This document shows positions 8,623 through 15,426 of a DNA stretch of 33,588 nucleotides, piece by piece; position 1 is the first letter of the stretch; every line of letters begins with the position of its first letter. Both the position numbers and the translations under genes were made by a program. This stretch comes from a bacterium (GTDB lineage Bacteria; Eremiobacterota; Eremiobacteria; Baltobacterales; Baltobacteraceae). The notes under the pieces are model-generated. The model was not told the DNA's origin, did no database searches, and worked only from the letters and a program-made list of their open reading frames with translations. The DNA lies in the NCBI GenBank assembly GCA_021784715.1, contig JAJYHP010000074.1, positions 1 to 33,588 of the forward strand. The letters run 5' to 3'.

Positions 8623-9237
8623 ATGCTCGACCGCGCGCTCGATCTGTTCTTTCCACCACGGTGCATCTGCTGTAATGCTCCCGGAAACGCGCTCTGCCGG
8701 CGGTGCGTACCCGAAACGGCTCCGTTGCAGCGACGGATTTTCGGGCTCGACGTTCGTGCACTCGCTCCGTACGACGGCGTATGGAGACGGGCCGTGCTTG
8801 CCTTGAAGGACGGGCGACGCGATATCGCCGCGGCACTCGGAGAACGACTGGGAGCGGCGTTGCAGGCGGAGGATCGCCACCTCGTCGGTATCCCGACGAG
8901 TGCGGCGCGGCGCCTCCGTCGCGGTTTCGACGGCGGGGAGCTGCTGGCGTCGATCGCAGCATCGGCTGACGGGCGAGCGACGAGCCGCCCGCTGTGCTTC
9001 GTTGCGCGCGATCGTCAGCGGGGGCGCTCGCGCGCCGAACGGCTCGTCGCTCGCGGTCGCTTTCACGTCGGTACCGAGAGCCTCGCGGGATGCTCGGTGA
9101 CGCTTGTCGACGATGTCTGCACGACCGGTACGACGCTCGCCGATGCGGCTTCTGCGTTGCGTGCACGCGGCGCAATCGTCGAACGCGCGCTCGTCGTCGC
9201 CCTTACCGATCTCGGGCGAAAGCGCGGCGAACGATGA
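8623..9237 (+). CDS. ComF-family phosphoribosyltransferase-like protein
   Basis: The N-terminus has a four-cysteine zinc-binding motif (Cys14-x2-Cys17 and Cys25-x2-Cys28, in PPRCICCNAPGNALCRRC). The C-terminal half is a type I phosphoribosyltransferase fold with the PRPP loop VTLVDDVCTTGTTL. The central segment VPTSAARRLRRGFD-like (here IPTSAARRLRRGFD) and RQRGRSRAER correspond to the family's conserved region. The length is 204 residues. Family members include the DNA-uptake protein ComFC, but many copies outside competence operons have no defined role, and no other competence gene is seen here. The stop overlaps the next ATG (ATGA). Confidence 0.88.
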   Translation: MLDRALDLFFPPRCICCNAPGNALCRRCVPETAPLQRRIFGLDVRALAPYDGVWRRAVLALKDGRRDIAAALGERLGAALQAEDRHLVGIPTSAARRLRRGFDGGELLASIAASADGRATSRPLCFVARDRQRGRSRAERLVARGRFHVGTESLAGCSVTLVDDVCTTGTTLADAASALRARGAIVERALVVALTDLGRKRGER

Positions 9238-9872
9238 TCGAGGTCGTCATCTCGGCCGCTATCTCGCTCGACGGCTTTCTCGATGACGACGCCCCCGAAC
9301 GGCTCGTGCTCTCAAGTGAAGAGGATTTTGCCGAGGTGCGCAGGTTGCGCGCGAATTTCGACGCGATTCTCGTCGGTGCCGAGACGATTCGCCGCGATAA
9401 CCCATCGTTACGCGCGTCGGGCAAGCAACCGCGTCGCGTGACGATCACGCGCAGCGGCGTCGTTTCGCGCGAAGCCCGATTTTTCGCCGGTGAAGGACCG
9501 CGTAGCGTCGTGCTCGCACCGCACGGAGTAGCCGACGACCTTCGGGCGCATATCGGCGACCTCGCCGACGTCGTCTCGCTCGAACGCGACGATGCGTTCG
9601 GTATCGTTGCGGCGCTCGAATCGCTCGGCATCCGGCGTCTCTTCGTTGAAGGCGGGGCTCGCGTCTTGACCGGCTTCCTTTCCGCCGGCCTCTTCACGCG
9701 TTTGCGTCTCTCGATAGCCCCGTTCTTTCTCGGCGGTCGCGGCCGGGCGCATTTTGTCGAACCGGCAACGTTCCGGCACGACAAAGATCGTCGTCTCCAT
9801 CTAGTCGGCGTGCGTACCCTGGGAAACTGTGCCGTCCTCGACCTTGAGAATACCGATGTCGCCGTCCATTGA
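9234..9872 (+). CDS. RibD C-terminal-type reductase (5-amino-6-(5-phosphoribosylamino)uracil reductase)
   Basis: This stand-alone protein matches the reductase half of RibD (dihydrofolate-reductase-like fold). It opens with VVISAAISLDGFL and contains DAILVGAETIRRDNPSL, IRRLFVEGGARVLTGFL and LSIAPFFLGGRG, all family hallmarks for NADPH binding and dimer contacts. It is 212 residues long. The ATG at 9234 overlaps the ComF stop, which decides the start even though the frame runs back to 8994. In most bacteria this domain is fused behind the deaminase; here the two are separate genes, in reversed order, overlapping by 17 bases. Its place beside the deaminase and riboflavin synthase favours a riboflavin role over a generic DHFR-like reductase. 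Confidence 0.82.
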   Translation: MIEVVISAAISLDGFLDDDAPERLVLSSEEDFAEVRRLRANFDAILVGAETIRRDNPSLRASGKQPRRVTITRSGVVSREARFFAGEGPRSVVLAPHGVADDLRAHIGDLADVVSLERDDAFGIVAALESLGIRRLFVEGGARVLTGFLSAGLFTRLRLSIAPFFLGGRGRAHFVEPATFRHDKDRRLHLVGVRTLGNCAVLDLENTDVAVH

Positions 9873-10341
9873 AGCGCGCGATCGCGCGTGGTTGCGGGAA
9901 GCGATCGCCCTCTCGCGATCCGCTCCGCGCTCCGCGCGTGCGTTTTCGGTAGGTTGTACGATCGTCGATGCGGATGGTCGATGCATCGCTACCGGCTTTA
10001 GTCGAGAGAGCGACGAGCTCGCTCATGCCGAAGAGGTCGCGATCGACAAAGCCGAGCGCGCCGGAGTCGACCTGCGTACGTGCACGTTGTATAGCTCGCT
10101 CGAACCCTGCGGAGCGCGGCTCTCGCCGCGACGCTCGTGCGTTACGCGAATCCTCGAAGTCGGAATTCCCCGCGTGGTCTACGCGTACGCCGAACCCGCA
10201 CTTTTCGTCGAGGCACACGGCGAACGCCTCATGCTTGCCGCCGGGATCGAGGTTCGTTCCTACCCCGAGTTCGCCGAGGAGGTCGTCGAGATCAACGGGC
10301 ACTTATTGGGGGCGCGGTCGACGGGGAGCGACGGTGTTTAG
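9856..10341 (+). CDS. RibD N-terminal-type deaminase
   Basis: This cytidine-deaminase-fold enzyme is expected to deaminate the riboflavin pyrimidine intermediate. The zinc and catalytic motif HAEEVAIDKA and the second motif SLEPCGARLSPRRSC are visible. The two cysteines are nine residues apart (C-x9-C), whereas E. coli and B. subtilis RibD have C-x8-C, so the zinc loop is one residue longer. The length is 161 residues. I chose ATG 9856, which overlaps the reductase gene by 17 bases; a GTG at 9829 would add nine residues. The alternative reading is a deoxycytidylate-type deaminase, but the gene order (reductase, deaminase, riboflavin synthase) favours riboflavin synthesis. Confidence 0.78.
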   Translation: MSPSIEARDRAWLREAIALSRSAPRSARAFSVGCTIVDADGRCIATGFSRESDELAHAEEVAIDKAERAGVDLRTCTLYSSLEPCGARLSPRRSCVTRILEVGIPRVVYAYAEPALFVEAHGERLMLAAGIEVRSYPEFAEEVVEINGHLLGARSTGSDGV

Positions 10342-10933
10342 CGGTCTGATCGCCTATAGCGCTCGCGTCGAGTCGACGGAGCGCGACGAGCGCGGCGGGG
10401 TGCGTCTGATCCTCGCGTGCGAGGGGGTCGAACGCGAGCGCCCCGAGGTAAAGGATTCCATCGCCGTGAACGGCGTCTGCCTTACGGCGACCGAAATTCT
10501 CGGCAACCGGATCGCTTTCGATGTTGTTCCCGAGAGCATCGAGCGCAGCTCGTTGGGATCGCTGGTCGCCGGCGAGCGTGTTAATCTCGAGTACAGCTTA
10601 CGCGTCGGCGAACGCATGGGCGGTCATTTTGTTTACGCACACGTCGATGCGCGAGCGCGCGTCATCGCACGCACGCCCGAAGGGCAGGGAGAACGCATGC
10701 GCATCGAGCGCCCGGCACGACTCGCCGACGGTATCGTTGAGAAAGGCTATATCGCCGTCGACGGGGTGAGTTTGACGGTCGCCGCGACCGGGGCGGATTG
10801 GTTCGAACTCGCGCTGATTCCCGAGACGCTCTCGCGCACGACGTTGGGGGCGCGAGCGGTGGGGAGTGCGGTGAATCTCGAAATCGATCCGATCGCACGC
10901 TACGTCGCGGCGGCACTCGGAGCGCGCCGATGA
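10334..10933 (+). CDS. ribE: Riboflavin synthase, alpha subunit
   Basis: This enzyme dismutates two molecules of 6,7-dimethyl-8-ribityllumazine to riboflavin. The two-fold internal repeat of the family is clear: KDSIAVNGVCLTA in the first lumazine-binding barrel and KGYIAVDGVSLTV in the second. MGGHFVYAHVD corresponds to the GGHxVxGHVD segment, with Ala in place of Gly. The length is 199 residues, and GTG 10334 (FSGLI) matches the usual MFTGI start. It overlaps the deaminase by eight bases, and its stop overlaps the next ATG. The symbol ribE follows the alpha-subunit convention (ribC in E. coli). Confidence 0.93.
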   Translation: MFSGLIAYSARVESTERDERGGVRLILACEGVERERPEVKDSIAVNGVCLTATEILGNRIAFDVVPESIERSSLGSLVAGERVNLEYSLRVGERMGGHFVYAHVDARARVIARTPEGQGERMRIERPARLADGIVEKGYIAVDGVSLTVAATGADWFELALIPETLSRTTLGARAVGSAVNLEIDPIARYVAAALGARR

Positions 10934-11385
10934 GTCGCTTCATCGACACGCGTCCGCCGGGAGCGCGGCTCTTCCGAACGCGGGTGCGCGTGCAGTGGGC
11001 CGATATCGACGCCGCCGGGATCATGTATTTCGCCGCCTACTGGCGCTATATCGAACGTGCGGAGATGGAGTTTTTTCGCGATCTTGGGTTCGCATACGAA
11101 CGAATCTTCGAGACGTACGACTTTTGGTTGCCGCGCGTGAAGACCGATGCAGAGTATTTCGGCCCGGCGTTGATGGACGATTGGCTCGAGTTGCAGACCT
11201 CGATCGAATATGTCGGCACCGCGAGTCTGCGTTGGCAGACCGTGGTGATGAACGAGCGCCTCGGCGAGGCCGGCGCGCGGTTTACCTTGACCTGTGCGTG
11301 CATGGATCGCGCGACTCGCAAAAGCAAGCCGCTCCCACGCGAGCTGCAGGAAGCGTTGCGCGGCGCACTCGCTCCGGAGCTGTAA
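10930..11385 (+). CDS. Hotdog-fold acyl-CoA thioesterase (4HBT family)
   Basis: The 151-residue protein has the signature RVRVQWADIDAAGIMYF followed by YIERAEMEFFRDLG, matching 4-hydroxybenzoyl-CoA thioesterase-like proteins, where the Asp of the D-x-D-A-x-G segment is the catalytic acid. The likely reaction is hydrolysis of a short or aromatic acyl-CoA thioester in the cytoplasm. The ATG overlaps the ribE stop (ATGA), so it is translated with the riboflavin genes, yet no known riboflavin step needs a thioesterase. The following dehydrogenase begins three bases after its stop. The substrate is unknown. Confidence 0.85.
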   Translation: MSRFIDTRPPGARLFRTRVRVQWADIDAAGIMYFAAYWRYIERAEMEFFRDLGFAYERIFETYDFWLPRVKTDAEYFGPALMDDWLELQTSIEYVGTASLRWQTVVMNERLGEAGARFTLTCACMDRATRKSKPLPRELQEALRGALAPEL

Positions 11386-11388
11386 CCG

Positions 11389-12408
11389 ATGCGCGTTGCG
11401 ATGCTCGTCGCGCCGCGTAGCATCGAACTGCGCGAGGTTCCGATGCCGGAGCCGCCGGCGGGCGGAGCACTCGTCGCGGTTAGCGTCGCGCTCACCGACG
11501 GTACCGATCTGAAGGCGTATCGTCGCGGGCATCCGCAGATGCCGTTCCCGACGCCGTTCGGACATGAATTCTCCGGTGAGATCCTCGCGCTGGGGTCCGG
11601 CACGAGCGACTGGCGCGTCGGCGAGGCGATTGCCTGCGTTCACTCGGCGCCGTGTGGAGCGTGCTTTTGGTGCGCGGCCGGAGAGGAGGAGCTCTGCGAG
11701 AGCGTCATGGAGCGGAAGATCCTCGGTGCATACGCCGATGCGATCGTCGTCCCGCCGCATATTCTCCGACGCAATGCGTTCCGCAAGCCCGACGCGTTAA
11801 CGTTCGCCGAAGCGGCCTTTCTCGAACCGCTCTCCTGCGTCGTCCACTCGCGCGATCTGCTCGGCCTGCGTCGTCGTAGCAGCCTCGCCGTCTTCGGCGA
11901 CGGTGGTTTCGGTCTGCTCCATGCTCTGCTGCTCGCCCGTGACGGACACGAAAGCGTGCTGGTCGGGCGGCGTGCCGAGCGTCTTCAACTCGCCGCATCG
12001 CTCGGACTGGCGACGATCGATGCAAGCACCGAGGATGTCGCCACCGCGCTACGCGAGCGTAGCGGCGGCCGCGGAGTCGATGCGATCGTCGAATGTACCG
12101 GCACGCCGGAGATTTGGGAGCTCGCACCATCCTTGGTCCGCCGCGGGGGCATCGTCTCGTTTTTCGGTGGTCTTCCCGCCGACGCAAGGGTATCGTTCGC
12201 TGCGTCGCGCCTGCACTACGATGAAGTACGGCTCGTCTCGCCGTTTCACTTTACACCGCGAGCGGTCGCGAGTGCCTTTGGGTTATTACGCGAGCGCGCC
12301 TTCGATTGTACGCGCCTCATCTCGCATCGCTATCCGCTCGATCGCATCGTCGATGCCTTCGCGCAGCTCGACGCCGGGGTCGGCTTGAAGGTCGCCATCG
12401 AAGCATGA
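11389..12408 (+). CDS. Zinc-type medium-chain dehydrogenase, copy 1
   Basis: This 339-residue protein belongs to the medium-chain dehydrogenase/reductase superfamily, close to sorbitol and threonine dehydrogenases. The catalytic-zinc region reads LTDGTD then FGHEFSGEI, and FLEPLSCVV supplies the Glu ligand seen in that subfamily. The usual first ligand (Cys in ICGTD) is replaced by Asp. The structural-zinc lobe is intact, with four cysteines in CGACFWCAAGEEELC. The nucleotide fold has FGDGGFGLLH in place of the common GxGxxG. The substrate is unknown. It lies three bases after the thioesterase gene and seven before a second, related dehydrogenase. Confidence 0.85.
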   Translation: MRVAMLVAPRSIELREVPMPEPPAGGALVAVSVALTDGTDLKAYRRGHPQMPFPTPFGHEFSGEILALGSGTSDWRVGEAIACVHSAPCGACFWCAAGEEELCESVMERKILGAYADAIVVPPHILRRNAFRKPDALTFAEAAFLEPLSCVVHSRDLLGLRRRSSLAVFGDGGFGLLHALLLARDGHESVLVGRRAERLQLAASLGLATIDASTEDVATALRERSGGRGVDAIVECTGTPEIWELAPSLVRRGGIVSFFGGLPADARVSFAASRLHYDEVRLVSPFHFTPRAVASAFGLLRERAFDCTRLISHRYPLDRIVDAFAQLDAGVGLKVAIEA

Positions 12409-12415
12409 GCGGCCC

Positions 12416-13456
12416 ATGATACCGACCGAGATGCAGGTGGCGATGCTTCGCAGCGTCGACGATATCGGTATCGAGCGCATGCCGGTTCCCCAGATCGGCG
12501 CGGGCGAACTCCTGGTCCGAACGCGCGCGGCCGGAATCTGTAGCGGCGATATTATGGCGTGGTACGTCCAGCGGAAAGCCCCGCTGGTTTTAGGGCACGA
12601 GCCGGCGGGCGAGATTGTAGCTGTCGGCCCCGGTGACGCACCACTCGACGAATCGGGACGGCCGTTTGCGGTCGGCGATCGCGTGTTCGTGCATCACCAC
12701 GCGCCGTGCTTTGCGTGTTCGTTCTGCGCGCGCGGCGATTTCGTACAGTGTGCGACATGGCGGGCGACGCGGATCGATCCGGGAGCGATCGCGGAGTATT
12801 TTCGCGTACCGCGCGAAAACGTTCGCGATACGCTGCGCCTTCCGGTGACGCTCTCGTACGCCGACGGCTCGCTCGTCGAACCGCTGGCGTGCGTGGTGAA
12901 ATCCTTGCGTCGTGCGGGTATCGAAGCGAGCGATCGCGTCCTCTGTATCGGGCTTGGGGTGATGGGGCTCATGCACGTTGCGCTCGCACGGCACGTGGGC
13001 GCCGAGGTGCTCGGAAGCGATCCCATCGCGCCGCGCCGCGACATTGCGCGGCGATTGGGCGCGCGCGCCGTCGCCCCCGACGAACTGCCGAGCGCGCTCG
13101 CCGACTGGGGCGATCGAGCGGGAGCCGATCTCGTTATCTGCGGGCCGGGAAGCAGCACGGCGCTCCGCGCGGCCTTCGAGGCCTGCGCACCGGGTGGACG
13201 CGTGCTGATGTTCACGCCGCTGGAGCCGGGCGCGAGCTTCGATATCGATCCGGCAGCATTCTATTTCGGCGACCGACGGCTCATCGCCAGCTATTCGTGC
13301 GGTCCCGACGACACTCGCGCCGCTCTCGACCTTCTCGCAGCGGGGATCGTGAGCACCGAGCGCCTCGGGGCGACGCTCCGGCCGTTCGACGAGGTCGCGG
13401 CGGCCTACGCCGATCTTCGCTCGGCCCGCTGCATCAAGCCGATCCTTACGTTCTAG
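12416..13456 (+). CDS. Zinc-type medium-chain dehydrogenase, copy 2
   Basis: This 346-residue protein is a second member of the same superfamily, clearly related to but diverged from its upstream neighbour. Catalytic-zinc residues are in GICSGD (Cys retained) and LGHEPAGEIVAVG, with LVEPLACVV providing the Glu. The structural-zinc cysteines are in CFACSFCARGDFVQC. The Rossmann motif is GLGVMGLMH. ATG 12416 was chosen; an in-frame ATG at 12431 is an alternative. A GC-rich hairpin starts at its stop codon and probably ends this transcript before ribBA. As with copy 1, no substrate can be assigned. The pairing of two such enzymes with a thioesterase suggests a small redox or acyl-metabolism module inserted among riboflavin genes. 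Confidence 0.85.
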   Translation: MIPTEMQVAMLRSVDDIGIERMPVPQIGAGELLVRTRAAGICSGDIMAWYVQRKAPLVLGHEPAGEIVAVGPGDAPLDESGRPFAVGDRVFVHHHAPCFACSFCARGDFVQCATWRATRIDPGAIAEYFRVPRENVRDTLRLPVTLSYADGSLVEPLACVVKSLRRAGIEASDRVLCIGLGVMGLMHVALARHVGAEVLGSDPIAPRRDIARRLGARAVAPDELPSALADWGDRAGADLVICGPGSSTALRAAFEACAPGGRVLMFTPLEPGASFDIDPAAFYFGDRRLIASYSCGPDDTRAALDLLAAGIVSTERLGATLRPFDEVAAAYADLRSARCIKPILTF

Positions 13457-13479
13457 CGCGCTGCGCTCCAGCGGGCGCT
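13455..13479 (+). terminator. Possible hairpin terminator after the second dehydrogenase
   Basis: AGCGC and GCTG pair with CAGC and GCGCT around a five-base loop (CGCTC), with a GG bulge on the 3' arm. The structure begins inside the stop codon of the dehydrogenase gene and is followed by TTGTTG, without a clean T-run. It could be a weak intrinsic terminator or just a transcript-end hairpin. Its location just before the ribBA promoter fits a transcription-unit boundary. Confidence 0.4.
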
Positions 13480-13496
13480 TGTTGCGGCACCCTAAA

Positions 13497-13511
13497 AGTC
13501 GCTTGACAACT
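13497..13511. promoter_or_regulatory. Imperfect palindrome over the ribBA -35 box (possible operator)
   Basis: AGTCGCTTGACAACT is an imperfect dyad (four of seven pairs match, AGT-G with C-ACT) centred on position 13504 and covering the -35 box TTGACA. A further GACT at 13517-13520 is the reverse complement of the AGTC at 13497-13500. Such an element would suit an XRE-type repressor, and the downstream enzyme itself carries an XRE domain. The match is short and could be chance. Confidence 0.25.
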
Positions 13512-13531
13512 GAAAAGACTGGGCGTAGCGT
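13503..13531 (+). promoter_or_regulatory. Sigma-70-type promoter for ribBA, apparently leaderless
   Basis: TTGACA (13503-13508) is a perfect -35 hexamer. After 17 bases comes TAGCGT (13526-13531), a partial -10 match that keeps the key T, A and final T. The predicted transcription start, about seven bases beyond the -10, falls on the A of the ribBA ATG at 13538. No Shine-Dalgarno sequence precedes that ATG, which agrees with a leaderless message. Confidence 0.55.
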
Positions 13532-13537
13532 TCGCTC

Positions 13538-14959
13538 ATGCCCAGCTTTGCCGAACGGCTGAACGCCGCCCTCGAGAGCAGCCGCATGAGTGCCGCGGAG
13601 CTTGCAACGCGCTCCGGAGTCACCGAGTCGGCGATCTCGCTGCTGCGCGCCGGCCGGCGCCAGCCTTCATACCAGACCTTCGAGCGCCTCGCGCGCGTCC
13701 TCGCCGATCTCGCCGCACCGAAGGTCGAGCGCGACTCGGTGACCGACCCCATCGAGGAAGCGATCGCCGATATTCGGGCCGGAAAGATGGTCGTCGTCCT
13801 CGACGATGAGGACCGCGAAAACGAGGGCGATCTCGTCATGGCCGCCGAGAAAATCACCCCCGAAGCGATAAATTTCATGCGCAAGGAGGCGGGCGGCCTC
13901 ATTTGTATCGCCATGACCGGCGCACGGCTCGACGAGCTCGATATTCCCATGATGGTCAGCGATAACACGGCCGTCCACGAGACTGCGTTTACCGTCTCGG
14001 TTGAGGCGCGCGGGCTCACGACGACGGGGATCTCGGCGCACGATCGCGCGGCGACGATTCTGAAGCTGCTCGATCCCGCCGCGACCTCGGCAGATTTTTT
14101 ACGCCCCGGCCATATGTTTCCGCTGCGAGCGCGCGAGGGCGGGGTGTTGGTTCGGGCCGGTCAGACCGAGGCCTCGGTCGATCTCGCACGGCTCGCCGGG
14201 CTCGCTCCGGCGGGCGTTATCTGCGAAATCATGGCCGAAGATGGAACGATGGAGCGGCGAGACGGGTTACGAGCATTTGCCGATCACCACGGCATGAAGC
14301 TTGTCACCGTCAGGGAGCTCATCGCTTACCGTATGAAAACCGAACAACTCGTCACGCGCGTCGCCGAATTTTCGCTTCCCACGACCTACGGTCTCTGGAG
14401 CGGTATCGCCTACGAGACCTCCGTCGACGAAAACACACACGTCGCGCTGGTTATGGGCGAGATCGGCGACGGCAAAGATATTCTCGTGCGCGTGCACAGC
14501 GAGTGCCTTACCGGCGACGCGCTGCATTCGATTCGTTGTGACTGCGCGGCGCAACGCGACGGCGCGATGCGGATGATCGCCGATGCCGGGCGCGGCGTAC
14601 TGCTCTATCTGCGCCAAGAAGGGCGCGGCATCGGGCTCGCCAACAAATTGCGCGCGTATCAACTGCAGGATAATGGGGCCGACACGGTCGAAGCGAATTT
14701 AGCGCTCGGTTTGCCGGTCGATAAGCGCGATTACGGCATCGGGTCGCAGATTCTCGTCGACTTGGGAATAAAAGAACTGAAACTCATCACGAATAACCCG
14801 CGTAAGATCTTCGGCCTCGAGGGTTACGGCCTCAAGATCGTCGAGCGCGTTCCGATGGAGACGACGCCGACGCCGTTCAATCGCCGGTACATGGGAACGA
14901 AGCGCTCGAAACTCGGGCACCTCTTCGACGAATCGGTTCAGAACGCGCCTGCATCGTGA
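13538..14959 (+). CDS. ribBA: XRE-type helix-turn-helix domain fused to bifunctional RibBA (DHBP synthase / GTP cyclohydrolase II)
   Basis: Residues 1-60 form a Cro/C1-type helix-turn-helix (FAERLNAALESS, then LATRSGVTESAISLLRAG, then PSYQTFERLARVLA). Residues about 70-270 are 3,4-dihydroxy-2-butanone 4-phosphate synthase, with DDEDRENEGDLV, TTTGISAHDRAATI and RPGHMFPLRA. The metal-ligand histidine of GHTEA is Gln209 here (RAGQTEASVDL). Residues about 275-465 are GTP cyclohydrolase II with zinc ligands Cys323, Cys334 and Cys336 (CLTGDALHSIRCDC), LRQEGRGIGL and DKRDYGIGSQ. Together these start both branches of riboflavin synthesis. The 473-residue length fits RibBA plus a DNA-binding domain. 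The ATG at 13538 fits a leaderless start, and the helix-turn-helix is in frame with no stop or strong internal start before RibB. The stop overlaps ribH (GTGA). No FMN riboswitch precedes it. Autoregulation is inference. Confidence 0.93.
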   Translation: MPSFAERLNAALESSRMSAAELATRSGVTESAISLLRAGRRQPSYQTFERLARVLADLAAPKVERDSVTDPIEEAIADIRAGKMVVVLDDEDRENEGDLVMAAEKITPEAINFMRKEAGGLICIAMTGARLDELDIPMMVSDNTAVHETAFTVSVEARGLTTTGISAHDRAATILKLLDPAATSADFLRPGHMFPLRAREGGVLVRAGQTEASVDLARLAGLAPAGVICEIMAEDGTMERRDGLRAFADHHGMKLVTVRELIAYRMKTEQLVTRVAEFSLPTTYGLWSGIAYETSVDENTHVALVMGEIGDGKDILVRVHSECLTGDALHSIRCDCAAQRDGAMRMIADAGRGVLLYLRQEGRGIGLANKLRAYQLQDNGADTVEANLALGLPVDKRDYGIGSQILVDLGIKELKLITNNPRKIFGLEGYGLKIVERVPMETTPTPFNRRYMGTKRSKLGHLFDESVQNAPAS

Positions 14960-15426
14960 AACCCGGTGATCGATCGACCATCCGACGTTTGCCCGTGCCT
15001 TCGTGCGCGGGCAAACGTTTTGCCGTTATCATCGCGCGTTTTTATTTCGATCTTACCGAGCAGATGCTCGACGGGGCGAAGCGTGCGCTTCGCGATTGCG
15101 GCGTTCGCGATAGCGATATTCGGATCGTGGAAGTTCCGGGATGCTACGAGCTTCCGCTCGCCGCGCTAAAAGTGCTGCAGGCCGGTAAGGTCGACGCCGT
15201 CGTCGCCCTCGGCGTCGTCATTCGCGGCGAGACGCCGCATTTCGATTTTGTTGCCGGAGAATGCGCGCGGGGCCTGATGGAGGTGCAACTGCGCACCGGC
15301 GCGCCGGTTGGATTCGGGGTGCTCACCACCGAGACGCTCGCCCAAGCCGAAGAGCGGGCCGATCCCGCGCGCGGCGACAAAGGATACGACGCAGGTTTCG
15401 CTGCGGCGTCGCTGCTTGCCGTATGA
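14956..15426 (+). CDS. ribH: 6,7-dimethyl-8-ribityllumazine synthase
   Basis: This enzyme condenses the DHBP product of RibB with 5-amino-6-ribitylaminouracil, giving the substrate of riboflavin synthase. The motif FAVIIARFYFDLTEQMLDGA near the start, VPGCYELPLA, the active-site segment GVVIRGETPHFDFVA with the catalytic His, and GVLTTETLAQAEERAD are all present. The length is 156 residues, normal for a subunit of the lumazine-synthase shell. GTG 14956 overlaps the ribBA stop and the gene's own stop overlaps mtnA (ATGA). Confidence 0.95.
   Translation: MKPGDRSTIRRLPVPSCAGKRFAVIIARFYFDLTEQMLDGAKRALRDCGVRDSDIRIVEVPGCYELPLAALKVLQAGKVDAVVALGVVIRGETPHFDFVAGECARGLMEVQLRTGAPVGFGVLTTETLAQAEERADPARGDKGYDAGFAAASLLAV

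Noticed and set aside
7909..9066. Minus-strand open frame of 385 codons under the nucleotidyltransferase and comF-like genes
   Set aside because: It crosses two genes with clear family motifs and a real intergenic gap, and it has no domain signature of its own.
13457..13537. FMN riboswitch (RFN element) before ribBA
   Set aside because: The gap is only 81 bases, lacks the conserved RFN segments, and contains a promoter placing the start at the ATG.
13538..13720. The helix-turn-helix as a separate small gene before ribBA
   Set aside because: The frame runs on without a stop into the RibB domain and no ribosome site or good start lies between, so a fusion is the simplest reading.
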